Of a stretch of 64,000 nt of DNA, positions 31,518 through 40,757 are shown piece by piece. The DNA is taken from the NCBI GenBank assembly GCA_016788785.1, contig JAEUSM010000007.1, positions 203,587-267,586 on the forward strand. Direction: 5' to 3'. Within the stretch, counting starts at the first letter, position 1, and every line of letters begins with the position of its first letter. The stretch is from Candidatus Kapaibacterium sp. (lineage in GTDB: Bacteria > Bacteroidota > Ignavibacteria > Kapaibacteriales > JAEUSM01). The translations under genes were made by a program, and so were the position numbers. The notes beneath the pieces were generated by a model. The model was not told the DNA's origin. It was given only the letters and a program-made list of their open reading frames with translations, and did not search any database.

Positions 31518-33233
31518 TTAGATTTTTCCTTCAAAATAGGTTGATAAGTATTGCTCAGTTTGTTGAAGTAATGGACTTTCAGGAGATAAGCCATTGTCCA
31601 AAAATGTTTCAATAACCATTGTCAGAGCAACATCATACGAGGTTATTTGTGACATAGTTTCTGCGAAATTCCGAGTAGCTTCAGTATTTGAACTGAAAAC
31701 TTCTTGGTTTATTTGATGGTATAATTCTTCTGTAAAAAAAGGAATTTGCATAGAATCATAGGAATCTTTAACGATAAACTGTTCTATACTTTCTTCTGTT
31801 TCTAACGATTGTACTTCATCGACATTTTTTCCATCATCTTGGTCAGAGTTTAGATCAAAGATATCATTGTCAAAATTTGGCAAAGATTCCTCGACAACTT
31901 CACTTTTACTACTATCTGTAACTTCTGATGAGGGAGTTTCATCTACTAATTCTATAGTTGAAGGAATAATATTCAAAGGCTCATCATCAGTTTCACCAGA
32001 CATCAAATTTCCTGAAGTATTGTTGTCATCTGTAGAAAAGAAAGTATCAAAATTTTTGAATGGATCATATTCCTCTTCTACAGCGATATTATCATCATTT
32101 GTTGAGGGAAATTCTATATCATCAAATCGTAGTGGATCGGAAGTAATCGATGACAAACCAGAAGTTAAATCTCCATTAGAAAACAACTCCTCATTATAGA
32201 TAAAATCCATATTTGACTGAACATTTTCCAAAATTGAATCAATCGTATCCTTTTGTGATACTGCTTTTTCTGGAATATGCACCGCCTCAATTTTGTCAAC
32301 AACAAATGTAGGAGTGATTTTAGGTGTTTGCTCTGTGGAAGAAATAGATTTACCTAAAAAGTTGCTTTGTTCTCGTATTGATGATGAATCAAAAAGAGGT
32401 TGTTGATTCACAATTTCGTCTTCAACCATAGAAGATTGAGTAGCAACTTCGGTAAATCCATTAATGATTGAAAGGAGTTTGGATTTAGTAACGAATTTGA
32501 TTTTTTGTGTATGATATAAATCTGTTAAGAGTTTTGCAATTGGAACAATTTCTTTGTCATCTAAAAATAGAATTAGCGTTTCAATAGGAACAGAGCGTGG
32601 AGGAATATAGCTACTGGCAACATCAAAAAACTCAAAAAGAGGCGTCAACAACTCGACAAATGCTTTGGACGAAAAATCATCTGCCAACAAGACAGCATCG
32701 TCGATAGAGGCTATCAACGATTGAAATTGTTCTTTTGTTAGAAATACATTATCTTTTCGAGCGTGGTCTAATTGGAAAAACCACGACCGAATACCGTCAT
32801 TCAAATATGCATATTCAGAAAAGTAATTAATTCGTAAAAGAATCTCTTCTAAAGAACAGGATTGTTTATTTCGAAACACAAATTGTTTCAGTGTTTCACG
32901 AGGTCTACATAGAAAGTTCAATCGTGCTGAGACATATTGATGTAATAATGAACGAAGATCGTGAATTGAAAATCTTGCTCGCTCACGAAACACCTCATCT
33001 AAGGTATTGAAAAGTTGATTGATGGATGCAGTAGAATCGTGTAAATCTAAAACAGTCGTTTTATACTCTCTTTCTTTGTAAATCCACCATTCTATTTCAG
33101 CACGGAAGTAATTTTTTGTACCATCTTCTATAAGTTCGGAGTTTAAAATTTCTTGCAACAAAACATACTCTGAACCTGTATGTATTTGCCGAAACAACTT
33201 CGAAGTTAGTTGGTCAATTTCTACTTGAAACAT
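31518..33233 (-). CDS. Unknown protein with helical N-terminus and long acidic region
   Basis: A 571-aa protein that I do not recognise. The first ~230 residues look alpha-helical, with many charged residues (LTSKLFRQIHTG, EIEWWIYKERE). From about residue 290 to 520 it is low in complexity and strongly acidic (runs of D, E, S and N), consistent with disorder. A short, more regular helical segment (YHQINQEVF, then FAETMSQITSYDVALTMVIE) closes it. No signal peptide or membrane helix is seen. The ATG at 33233 is preferred over an in-frame TTG at 33332 that would add 33 residues. It stands 3 bases before obgE, so a link to ribosome or growth control is possible by position only. Confidence 0.65.
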   Translation of the reverse strand: MFQVEIDQLTSKLFRQIHTGSEYVLLQEILNSELIEDGTKNYFRAEIEWWIYKEREYKTTVLDLHDSTASINQLFNTLDEVFRERARFSIHDLRSLLHQYVSARLNFLCRPRETLKQFVFRNKQSCSLEEILLRINYFSEYAYLNDGIRSWFFQLDHARKDNVFLTKEQFQSLIASIDDAVLLADDFSSKAFVELLTPLFEFFDVASSYIPPRSVPIETLILFLDDKEIVPIAKLLTDLYHTQKIKFVTKSKLLSIINGFTEVATQSSMVEDEIVNQQPLFDSSSIREQSNFLGKSISSTEQTPKITPTFVVDKIEAVHIPEKAVSQKDTIDSILENVQSNMDFIYNEELFSNGDLTSGLSSITSDPLRFDDIEFPSTNDDNIAVEEEYDPFKNFDTFFSTDDNNTSGNLMSGETDDEPLNIIPSTIELVDETPSSEVTDSSKSEVVEESLPNFDNDIFDLNSDQDDGKNVDEVQSLETEESIEQFIVKDSYDSMQIPFFTEELYHQINQEVFSSNTEATRNFAETMSQITSYDVALTMVIETFLDNGLSPESPLLQQTEQYLSTYFEGKI

Positions 33234-33385
33234 CCTTACACTTCCCAAATTTGAATAGTAACTATCTCTAAAAAACATCCTAAATATGTACGAAGTTACT
33301 AAATTATCTGTACTTATCAAGCATATTTTCAATTTTTACCGAAGAGTTTATGAAAATCTTCGTAGAATTGATTGTTTATTTACAA

Positions 33386-33871
33386 TTATTCTATTCCCTT
33401 AGGCGGTGGTGGAATTGGAGTTTGAGTAGTTTTATTTGTATTTTTTCGTTTAACATTTTTCTTTTTTGTCAATACAGATTCTTCAGAGTTTGAACGTTGT
33501 TCATTCGAATTTGACAAAGAAGGAGTTGTAATGATTTCAAGTTTTTGTTGCTGTATTTCTTTTGGTAACATCTCTTTTGCATTACTGAATTGAAATGAAG
33601 CAATCTCGGAGTTGAGCAATGTAGAAAAACTGATTAGTACTACTGATATTAATGAATAGAATGTTGTAGCAGCGATAAAACTTTTGTATAATTTCGTTGG
33701 TTCTAATAACGCGACCTTATTCAGTACAGATGCCTCAAATGAGGCAGGTACAGTAACTGGTGCCATTGTTCGTAGAAGTATTTTCAATGCAACATCCGAG
33801 TAGAAATCATTTTCGGAATGGTTAGCAATTGAACTTTGTTGTAAAATCTGATCCAATGTTTGTTTTTCCAT
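33386..33871 (-). CDS. Probable membrane anti-sigma factor
   Basis: A 161-aa protein with a short cytoplasmic N-terminus containing APVTVPASFEASVLNKV, a segment typical of anti-sigma factors just before the membrane. One membrane helix follows (about 85-107, FIAATTFYSLISVVLISF), then a Ser/Asn/Lys-rich periplasmic tail ending in a Pro-rich stretch. It lacks the zinc-binding H-x3-C-x2-C motif. The gene is 18 bases behind the ECF sigma gene, the usual arrangement for a sigma/anti-sigma pair. The assignment rests on position and architecture rather than a strong sequence match. Confidence 0.65.
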   Translation of the reverse strand: MEKQTLDQILQQSSIANHSENDFYSDVALKILLRTMAPVTVPASFEASVLNKVALLEPTKLYKSFIAATTFYSLISVVLISFSTLLNSEIASFQFSNAKEMLPKEIQQQKLEIITTPSLSNSNEQRSNSEESVLTKKKNVKRKNTNKTTQTPIPPPPKGIE

Positions 33872-33889
33872 CGTTTTATCCTTTTTCTA

Positions 33890-34501
33890 TCATTTATCCA
33901 AATCGATAATGAGATTTTTCAATTTTTCCTTTAGTAATGCTTTGCCACGAAAAACACGAGATTTGACAGTTCCAACTTCAATCGAAAGTATTTCAGCAAC
34001 TTCATCAAAGGTGTATTGTTGAATTTCCTTCAAAATCAATACTTCTCTATAGTGAGGTTGAAGTGAATTTAACGCCTTTTGGACTTGCAAAGACACATAG
34101 TTTTTATCATACTTTACTTCAGGTGAATCTGCTGAATCTATTAATTCTGTCAAATTATAATCACCTGCTTCTTCAAAGTTCTCAAGAGAAGTAATTGTTT
34201 GTTTTGAATTTTTTTTGAGAAAATCTCGAGCAAGATTTGCAGCAATTGCAAATAACCACGTAGCAAATTTATGTTCAGCGTTAAATTGAGATACATTCAA
34301 ATATACTTTCACAAAAACTTCTTGAGATAAATCATACGCATCATCATAATCTCCTACATATCGATAAAGAAAGTTGATAATTCGTTCTTTATAACGACTC
34401 ATTATCTCTACAAATGCAGCATTTTCTTTATTACTGATGAAGGTTATTAACTCTTTATCTGAATAATTTTTGTAGTCAATGTGCTTCATTGCCATGCTCA
34501 T
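33890..34501 (-). CDS. ECF-type RNA polymerase sigma factor (RpoE/SigW-like)
   Basis: A 203-aa alternative sigma factor. Region 2 shows AFVEIMSRYKERIINFLYRY with YDLSQEVFVKVY and FATWLFAIAANLARDFLKK. Region 4 shows LNSLQPHYREVLILKEIQQY then FDEVAEILSIEVGTVKSRVF, a helix-turn-helix for the -35 element. It is followed 18 bases later by a membrane anti-sigma candidate. Three Met codons lie within the first five residues (MSMAM), so the exact start is uncertain by up to four residues. The regulon cannot be read from this window. Confidence 0.93.
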   Translation of the reverse strand: MSMAMKHIDYKNYSDKELITFISNKENAAFVEIMSRYKERIINFLYRYVGDYDDAYDLSQEVFVKVYLNVSQFNAEHKFATWLFAIAANLARDFLKKNSKQTITSLENFEEAGDYNLTELIDSADSPEVKYDKNYVSLQVQKALNSLQPHYREVLILKEIQQYTFDEVAEILSIEVGTVKSRVFRGKALLKEKLKNLIIDLDK

Positions 34502-34564
34502 AGTTACTTGTAGTACTGCTTTAGGAACAAAAAAGTTCCATTATTTTTGAAAATGATGTCAATT

Positions 34565-35923
34565 TTATTGAAAAATTTCTTTAATAGCCAAAGAAATTCT
34601 TTCTACTGGTAGAATTTCTAATGTCGTTTGAAGTTCCAATTTTGTTACATTCGCTTTTGGAATAACTGCTTTTTTGAATCCTAATTTTTGTGCCTCACTC
34701 AATCTTTTTTCAATATCTGAGACTGCTCGCACTTCACCCGTCAATCCAACTTCACCGATTATAACCGTTTTTTCTTTAACGACAGTGTCTTTATAAGAAC
34801 TTACAATAGCACACGCAATAGCCAAATCAACAGCTGGGTCTTCGACAGACAATCCACCGACAATATTCACAAAAACATCAGCTTCTCGAAGACCTAAACC
34901 AATTCTTTTTTCTAAAACAGCAACAATCATCTGAAAACGCTTATAGTCATAACCATTGATAGAACGTTGTGGTTGTGGATAGGGAGTTTTTGCCACTAAT
35001 GCTTGTATCTCGATAAGTAAGGTTCGCGTTCCTTCAATTGTAGAGGTTATACTCGTTCCTGCATAACTGGTAGAATAGTCCGACATAAACAGTTCAGATG
35101 GATTTGTAACCTCTTGCAAACCATTTTTTACCATTCGGAAAATTCCTAATTCATTTGTTGGACCAAAACGATTTTTGATAGCTCGAACGATTCTATACGA
35201 AAGTGTTTTGTCTCCTTCAAATTGCAATACCGTATCTACCATGTGTTCCAATATTTTTGGTCCTGCAATTGTCCCCTCTTTCGTTACATGACCAATTAAA
35301 AAAATGGGCTTTCCTAATTGTTTTGCATATTTCATCAACAATGAAGCACATTGCCGAATTTGGGTTGTACTTCCAGGTGGTGCATCGATATTTGGATCAA
35401 ACACAGTTTGGATTGAATCCACTATCACTAAACCAAATTCATCTGAGGATAAAACAGCATCTAAGACTGACATATCAGTTTCAGCAGCAATTTTAATTTT
35501 TCGTTTCTTATCAAATAATCGTTCAGACCGCATCTTTACTTGGTAAAGCGACTCCTCACCTGTGATATACAACGGTGTAATTGAATCTGGAACAGTCGCA
35601 CACATTTGCAATAACAACGTAGATTTTCCAATTCCTGGATCTCCACCCAAAAGAATCAATGAGCCTTGGGTAATGCCTCCACCTAATACTCTGTCCAATT
35701 CTGCGTTATTGGTTGTTAATCGTTCTTGTTCTTGCACTGGGACTTCATCTAAATACACTATGGATTTTGCTGTTTGTAGTGAATCAAATGTTTTCAAATG
35801 TGGTTTCGATGTTTGTTGAACCTCTTCCATAGAATCCCAAGATGAACAATTGGAACAACGTCCCAACCACTTTGGCGAAGTTGCGTTACATTGATTACAA
35901 ACAAATATTGATTTTTGTTTCAT
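34565..35923 (-). CDS. radA: DNA repair protein RadA
   Basis: RecA-like ATPase that promotes branch migration in recombinational repair, 452 aa, the normal family length. In order: the N-terminal C4 zinc finger (FVCNQCNATSPKWLGRCSNC), Walker A GGDPGIGKST, the RadA-specific KNRFG motif and a C-terminal Lon-protease-like domain (GLSVEDPAVDLAIACAI). It starts with ATG at 35923, 63 bases from the divergent phytoene/squalene synthase start. The next leftward gene is the ECF sigma, after a 63-base gap. Confidence 0.96.
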   Translation of the reverse strand: MKQKSIFVCNQCNATSPKWLGRCSNCSSWDSMEEVQQTSKPHLKTFDSLQTAKSIVYLDEVPVQEQERLTTNNAELDRVLGGGITQGSLILLGGDPGIGKSTLLLQMCATVPDSITPLYITGEESLYQVKMRSERLFDKKRKIKIAAETDMSVLDAVLSSDEFGLVIVDSIQTVFDPNIDAPPGSTTQIRQCASLLMKYAKQLGKPIFLIGHVTKEGTIAGPKILEHMVDTVLQFEGDKTLSYRIVRAIKNRFGPTNELGIFRMVKNGLQEVTNPSELFMSDYSTSYAGTSITSTIEGTRTLLIEIQALVAKTPYPQPQRSINGYDYKRFQMIVAVLEKRIGLGLREADVFVNIVGGLSVEDPAVDLAIACAIVSSYKDTVVKEKTVIIGEVGLTGEVRAVSDIEKRLSEAQKLGFKKAVIPKANVTKLELQTTLEILPVERISLAIKEIFQ

Positions 35924-35986
35924 TGGTTATTGAACTTTTTGATTTTGAACGATGTTACATTATGACTTCAAAATTATCGTTAATTT

Positions 35987-36877
35987 ATGAGTACACATTC
36001 CTTCGACCAAGCATTAATAGACTCTTCTTTACTCCATTGCAAAAATGTTACCTACAAATATGCAAAAACATTTTATTTTGCTTCGTATTTTCTTTCAAAT
36101 GAGAAAAGAAGTGCTTGTTATGCTGTTTACGCATTTTGTCGGTATGTCGATGATTTGGTTGATTCATTTGAACAAAATGATGTCAATCAGTCTTTCAATG
36201 TAGCAAGTACGCAATTGTTGCAAGAATGGCAAAAGGAGTTAGAATTAGTCTATTCTGGAACTCCGAGTACCAATCAAATTATGATTGGTTGGATGTGGGT
36301 TTTAGAACGATATCACATTTCTTTAGATTTACCAAAGGAATTGATTGAAGGTGTTTTAATGGATACATATGTCACTACTTTTGATACTTTTGAGGAATTG
36401 TATACATACTGCTACAAGGTCGCTTCAGTTGTTGGATTAATGACCTCTGAGATATTTCGATATACAGATAAAATTGCTCTCAACCATGCCATTGATTTAG
36501 GTATTGCTATGCAGTTAACTAATATTCTTCGGGATATAGGTGAAGATTTGGATAGAGGTAGAATTTACATTCCCCAAAAGGAATTAGAACAATTTGGTGT
36601 TACTACTGAAGAATTGCAAAACAAATTCGTAACAGAAAAATTCATTCGATTAATGAAATTTCAGATTGAAAGAGCAAGAAAATACTACGCATCGGCTAAC
36701 AAAGGAATTGCACTTTTAGAAGAAGATTCACGAACAACTGTTCGATTGATGAGTGTGAATTATAGCAGAATTTTAGATAGAATTGAGAAGAACAACTACG
36801 ATGTATTTACAAAAAGAGCATCGTTAAGTTTTATCGAAAAAGCTCTTGCAGTTCCAAGAGCCTTTCTTGCTTCATAA
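35987..36877 (+). CDS. Squalene/phytoene synthase family protein
   Basis: Head-to-head prenyl transferase of 296 aa that condenses two farnesyl or geranylgeranyl diphosphates. Both Asp-rich metal-binding motifs are present: CRYVDDLVDS (about residues 46-55) and NILRDIGEDLDRGRIYIP (about 172-189). The early YAKTFYFASYFL segment is also typical. By eye it could be CrtB (carotenoid) or HpnC/HpnD-like (hopanoid). No desaturase or cyclase gene is adjacent, so the product is undecided. It is divergent from radA and convergent with yebC, 5 bases away. Confidence 0.92.
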   Translation: MSTHSFDQALIDSSLLHCKNVTYKYAKTFYFASYFLSNEKRSACYAVYAFCRYVDDLVDSFEQNDVNQSFNVASTQLLQEWQKELELVYSGTPSTNQIMIGWMWVLERYHISLDLPKELIEGVLMDTYVTTFDTFEELYTYCYKVASVVGLMTSEIFRYTDKIALNHAIDLGIAMQLTNILRDIGEDLDRGRIYIPQKELEQFGVTTEELQNKFVTEKFIRLMKFQIERARKYYASANKGIALLEEDSRTTVRLMSVNYSRILDRIEKNNYDVFTKRASLSFIEKALAVPRAFLAS

Positions 36878-36882
36878 AATTA

Positions 36883-37590
36883 TTATTTCATATTGTGATA
36901 GACTGCTTGTACATCATCATCTTCTTCCAAACCATCAATAACTTTTAACACTTCGTCTAACTGGTCATCATTTACTTCTACAAAAGTATTAGGAATCCTT
37001 TGTAATTCTGCACTGATAACGGCAATAGCTTTTTGGTCAAAGTATTTTTGTATTCCTGCAAATTGGTCGTAAGGTGCATAAACAGTAACTTTGCCGTCTT
37101 CAGTTTCAATTTCTTCAGCACCAAAGTCAATAAGTTCTAATTCAATTTCATCTAAGGATATTTCACCTGCCTCAAAGGTAAACACACTTTTTCTGTCAAA
37201 TACAAAATCCAATGCACCATTTGTACCCAATGAACCACCATTTTTATTGAAATGCATCCGAACATTTGCTACAGTTCTATTCTGATTATCAGTTGCAGTT
37301 TCAACAATAACAGCAACTCCATGAGGAGCATATCCCTCATATACCAACTCCACATAAGAATCTTGATCTTTGCTTGATGCTTTTTTAATAGCGGCTTCAA
37401 TTCTATCTTTAGGCATATTAACACCTTTGGCATTTTGAATCGCCGTTCTCAAACGTGGGTTATTTGCAGGGTCAGGTCCAGATTGTTTTACAGAAATCGC
37501 AATTTCTTTTCCCCATCTTGTGAAGGCTTTCGCCATTTTATCCCATCGTTTTTCTTTTCTTGCTCGTCTAAATTCAAAGGCTCTTCCCAT
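36883..37590 (-). CDS. yebC: YebC/PmpR-family protein
   Basis: A 235-aa member of the YebC family, whose members act as transcription regulators or as translation factors at stalled ribosomes. It starts MGRAFEFRRARKEKRWDK, a version frequent in Bacteroidota, and continues FTRWGKEIAISVKQSG with NPRLRTAIQNAKGVNMPKD, covering the three family domains at normal length. A clear -7 box lies upstream at 37630-37637. It converges on the phytoene/squalene synthase gene and is divergent from a DUF6438-like gene. Which of the two family roles applies is not decidable here. Confidence 0.94.
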   Translation of the reverse strand: MGRAFEFRRARKEKRWDKMAKAFTRWGKEIAISVKQSGPDPANNPRLRTAIQNAKGVNMPKDRIEAAIKKASSKDQDSYVELVYEGYAPHGVAVIVETATDNQNRTVANVRMHFNKNGGSLGTNGALDFVFDRKSVFTFEAGEISLDEIELELIDFGAEEIETEDGKVTVYAPYDQFAGIQKYFDQKAIAVISAELQRIPNTFVEVNDDQLDEVLKVIDGLEEDDDVQAVYHNMK

Positions 37591-37629
37591 AATGGTATTG
37601 TTTTTATTGGTTTTTTCAGTAATTTGCTA

Positions 37630-37637
37630 CAAAAATA
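37630..37637 (-). promoter_or_regulatory. -7 promoter box (TATTTTTG) for yebC
   Basis: TATTTTTG on the minus strand fits TAnnTTTG, 40 bases before the yebC ATG. No TTTG is seen at the -33 distance. Confidence 0.4.
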
Positions 37638-37668
37638 CGAAATTCTTTCAACCTTTTAGTTCTCAAAT

Positions 37669-38139
37669 ATGAATAATCTTCTTAGAATTATCTTCGTTCT
37701 CTCATTTTCATTTTGCTATAGCTGTGCAACAGTGGAAAAAGGTAAAAGTGAATGGGAGGGTTCGACAATCGAGTTTGCACGAGGTTCGTGCTTTGGAATG
37801 TGTCCAGTATATATGCTAACAGTTCATGGCAATGGAAAAGTCTATTACAACGGATATTCTCACACAAAAGAAGGTATAGATTCAACTACTATTTCAAAAA
37901 AATCGGTCAATATACTCTTTAGCACCTTGATAAATAATGGCTTTTTTCAATTAGAGTCTAAATATCTTAATACATCTATTCCAGATTTGCCTACTGCAAC
38001 AATTTCGTTACTTCATTTAAATAACAAAAAAACAGTACAACACACATCTGGAATTTCTACAGCTCCCAAATGGGTAGGAGAATTTGACTATACTATTGAT
38101 TCTATTGTAAATGTTGAACGATGGACATCTCAAAAGTAA
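37669..38139 (+). CDS. DUF6438-like probable lipoprotein
   Basis: A 156-aa exported protein. The N-terminus is a short signal sequence ending FCYSC, a weak lipobox, so it is probably but not certainly a lipoprotein. The mature part has ARGSCFGMCPVYMLTVHGNG followed by KVYYNGY, which resembles the DUF6438 pattern (R-G-x-C-x-x-x-C-P-x-Y, then G-x-G). The two Cys around GM could form a disulfide. No enzymatic function is known to me. Its last 29 bases overlap the start of the acyltransferase frame, so the two may be translationally coupled. Confidence 0.75.
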   Translation: MNNLLRIIFVLSFSFCYSCATVEKGKSEWEGSTIEFARGSCFGMCPVYMLTVHGNGKVYYNGYSHTKEGIDSTTISKKSVNILFSTLINNGFFQLESKYLNTSIPDLPTATISLLHLNNKKTVQHTSGISTAPKWVGEFDYTIDSIVNVERWTSQK

Positions 38140-38881
38140 AAAAATAAATATTGTGATTATACTTAGATTTTTAGGAGTTATATTTTTAACAGTTTACTAT
38201 GGAGTTCGAGTATACATTTATATGAGAATCCAAGGGAATAAGTCTGTATTTACCGTTCAAGCTATGGATTGGGCAAAAAAGTTGTTATCAATCTGTGGCG
38301 TTACTCTCACTGTGAATAATATTTATAATACAAATCTCGAAAATGATTTTGTTATTGTGCCTAATCATACTTCGTTATTAGATATACCGGTCCTCATTGC
38401 AACTATTCCTAACATTAGAATAATGTACAAGCGTGATTTAGAGAAAGTGCCCATATTCGGTTGGATTATGAAAAATTCCCCTTATATTGCAATAGATAGA
38501 GAAGACCCAAAAAAGGCATTGATTACGTTGCAACAAACTATAGAATCTATGAAAGAGGGTTCATCTGTAGTTGTATTCCCTGAAGGAACTCGAGCTGCTG
38601 GTGAAGCTCTTGGAGAATTTAAAAGGGGAGCTTTCTATTTGGCAATTAAAGCACAAAAACCAATACTTCCAGTTTCAATTGTTGGAACTCATAAAGTTCT
38701 TCCAAATTCATCAATACAAATTCGTCCTAATCCAGTTACCTTAAATATCTCGAAATCGATTGAAATAAATGATTCAATCACGAAGACTGAAGAAAAAAAC
38801 TTAATATCGGAAGTTCATTCAATTATCTCAAACTTAATGACCTATGATGCAACCACTTTTGAATTGGATACAAGCAGCTAG
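38111..38881 (+). CDS. plsC: 1-acyl-sn-glycerol-3-phosphate acyltransferase (PlsC family)
   Basis: Membrane acyltransferase that makes phosphatidic acid from lysophosphatidic acid, 256 aa. One hydrophobic helix (about 14-35) anchors it. The catalytic H-x4-D is in VPNHTSLLDIP, and FPEGTRAAGEALGEFKRGA is the acceptor-binding motif. The ATG at 38111 overlaps the preceding gene by 29 bases; an in-frame GTG near 38153 would remove the overlap but also trim the segment before the helix. The 3' end overlaps the UbiA gene by 38 bases, so the two should be co-expressed. Confidence 0.9.
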   Translation: MLNDGHLKSKKINIVIILRFLGVIFLTVYYGVRVYIYMRIQGNKSVFTVQAMDWAKKLLSICGVTLTVNNIYNTNLENDFVIVPNHTSLLDIPVLIATIPNIRIMYKRDLEKVPIFGWIMKNSPYIAIDREDPKKALITLQQTIESMKEGSSVVVFPEGTRAAGEALGEFKRGAFYLAIKAQKPILPVSIVGTHKVLPNSSIQIRPNPVTLNISKSIEINDSITKTEEKNLISEVHSIISNLMTYDATTFELDTSS

Positions 38882-39722
38882 AATACCTTCAGTTATAAAC
38901 ATCCTAATTCCTATTTTATTTGGTGTTTCGTTTTCAATTCATAGTGTTACTAACTTTGAATTTTTCTTATTACTATTCCTATCGTTTTTGTTTAGTCTCA
39001 CAATAGTATTTCTTAACGATGTAGCAGATGTGCAAGCAGATAAAAACAACAGCAATTATACTCTTTATTCTGGTGGTTCTCGCGTAATTCAAGATAACAA
39101 ACTATCTCAAAAATCAATTGAAATTGCCGGTTATTCAATTGCAATGTTACTTGTTATAATTGGTGTTGTCATATCTGTTCTGACAAAAAACACCTATCTG
39201 TTTTTGTATCCTATTGCCTCAATTCTCTTACTATTTTGCTATAGTTATCCTCCATTAAAACTCAATTACCGAGGTGGTGGAGAATTGCTGCAAGGAATTG
39301 GATGTGGAATTGTACTTCCTATGTTTGGATTTTCCTTATATTCTGGAAGTCATCTATTTGATTTTTCCATCCTGTTACCATACTGTGCATTACATACAGC
39401 TTCTTCAATAGGAACATCTCTTCCTGATACTGAGGCTGATATCAAATCAAACAAAAAAACAGTTGCAGCAATATATGGCAAAGAAATCGGCTCATTTATT
39501 GCTGCAACAATTATTATAATGACAACTATCATTGCTTTCCTTATAAAACCAAGTTTTTCATCAAGTTATCTGCTGTTTGGTTTTATGATTCCATTGATTC
39601 TTCCAGTCATTCAATGTACACTTATTCCGATAATGAAACGCAAAAGAATTGCCGTGTTCTTCTCGGGAATGTTGCCACTTTTAGCGGTGGTTTCATTTAG
39701 TTTGGGAAGGATATTACCATAG
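38844..39722 (+). CDS. UbiA-family prenyltransferase (MenA-like)
   Basis: Polytopic inner-membrane prenyltransferase of 292 aa with about 8-9 hydrophobic helices. It transfers a polyprenyl chain to an aromatic or other acceptor. The two Asp motifs of the family are present: NDVADVQADKNN (about 59-70) and DTEADIKSNKKT (about 191-202), with GGSRVIQ between them. It resembles MenA/UbiA enzymes of quinone synthesis, but without neighbouring men or ubi genes the acceptor is unproven. The start overlaps plsC by 38 bases; the stop overlaps the convergent dehydrogenase by 9 bases. Confidence 0.85.
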   Translation: MMQPLLNWIQAARIPSVINILIPILFGVSFSIHSVTNFEFFLLLFLSFLFSLTIVFLNDVADVQADKNNSNYTLYSGGSRVIQDNKLSQKSIEIAGYSIAMLLVIIGVVISVLTKNTYLFLYPIASILLLFCYSYPPLKLNYRGGGELLQGIGCGIVLPMFGFSLYSGSHLFDFSILLPYCALHTASSIGTSLPDTEADIKSNKKTVAAIYGKEIGSFIAATIIIMTTIIAFLIKPSFSSSYLLFGFMIPLILPVIQCTLIPIMKRKRIAVFFSGMLPLLAVVSFSLGRILP

Positions 39723-40703
39723 TTCATTGTCTGCTTTTCCAGTCGTATTCCATTGGTAAAAACTATAGAAAGTTGATTCAGAAATGTTTTCTATTGCATT
39801 CGACGTTAAAAAGGCTTGATGCGAAGTTACCAATACATTCGGAAATGTTAATAATCGAGCAATCATATCATCTTGAACAATGGTGTCAGAAAAATCATAA
39901 TGGAATAGTCCTTGTTCAAGCTCATAAACATCTAAACCAACACTATGGAATTTGCCCGCTTTCAAGGCTTGAATAAGTGCTTTTGTGTCAATCAATCCAC
40001 CTCGAGAGGTGTTTATTAGCATTACACCATCTTTCATCATATCAATGGATTCTTTGTTGATAATGTATTTAGTTTCGGGATTTAATGGAACTAACAATGT
40101 AATTACATCACTGTGTTGAAAGAGATATTCTTTTGAAACATATTCAACTCCATAGTTTTGTGATAGTAGTTCATTTGGGTATTTATCGTATGCTAAGACT
40201 TTGCATCCAAACCCATTAAGAATTTTGGTCAATACAGAACCAATTTTTCCTGTTCCAATTACACCCACCGTTTTACCATTCATATCAAAACCAACTAAAC
40301 CAGAAAGTGAAAAATTCAAATCTCTCACTCTATTATGGGCTTTGATAAGTTTTCGATTTAACGCCATTATCAACGTTATTGTGTGTTCTGCCACAGAATA
40401 TGGAGAATATGCAGGAACATTTGCCACTTTTATTCCTAATTCTTTTGCTTTTTTTACATCTACGTGATTGTAACCAGCAGAACGTAATGCTATAAATCTA
40501 ATTCCATTCTGATGTAATTGATTAATAACTTCAGTTGAAGCATCATCATTTCCAAAAATTGCAATTCCGTCAGCACCTTTGCTTAATGAGACCGTTTCTT
40601 TTGTTAATCGAATTGGCAAATACTTTACTTCAAATTGATAGTTGTTTGCTTTTTCTAAATACGACTGTTCAAAATCGTGAGTATCATACACTATTATTTT
40701 CAT
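39714..40703 (-). CDS. ldhA: D-lactate dehydrogenase-like 2-hydroxyacid dehydrogenase
   Basis: NAD-dependent D-2-hydroxyacid dehydrogenase of 329 aa. The sequence has the Rossmann motif VGVIGTGKIG (about 147-156). The catalytic Arg is in NTSRGGLID, a Glu in DVYELEQG and the acid-base His in SHQAFLT. The DVYELE-G-LF-D pattern and length fit fermentative D-lactate dehydrogenases (LdhA), which reduce pyruvate to D-lactate. AGGAG just upstream of the ATG is one of the few strong ribosome sites in the window. It is separated from the upstream SpoOM-like gene by a terminator, so it has its own promoter within about 25-50 bases. It overlaps the UbiA gene tail to tail. Confidence 0.88.
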   Translation of the reverse strand: MKIIVYDTHDFEQSYLEKANNYQFEVKYLPIRLTKETVSLSKGADGIAIFGNDDASTEVINQLHQNGIRFIALRSAGYNHVDVKKAKELGIKVANVPAYSPYSVAEHTITLIMALNRKLIKAHNRVRDLNFSLSGLVGFDMNGKTVGVIGTGKIGSVLTKILNGFGCKVLAYDKYPNELLSQNYGVEYVSKEYLFQHSDVITLLVPLNPETKYIINKESIDMMKDGVMLINTSRGGLIDTKALIQALKAGKFHSVGLDVYELEQGLFHYDFSDTIVQDDMIARLLTFPNVLVTSHQAFLTSNAIENISESTFYSFYQWNTTGKADNELW

Positions 40704-40725
40704 AACTTCTCCTTTCTTTGGTTTG

Positions 40726-40752
40726 TAAAAAAAAAGCTCTTCGAAAAGAGCT
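40726..40752 (-). terminator. Intrinsic terminator behind the SpoOM-like gene
   Basis: Read leftward, AGCTCTT-TTCG-AAGAGCT is followed by a run of Ts (the A-run at 40727-40735 on the plus strand). The 7-bp stem has a 4-base loop. It directly follows the stop at 40758. Confidence 0.75.
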
Positions 40753-40757
40753 AAACA

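Noticed and set aside
33234..33332. 33-residue TTG-initiated extension of the acidic protein
   Set aside because: ATG at 33233 is the more ordinary start and has a GGAAG/AAGG-rich upstream stretch; the extension has no recognisable features.
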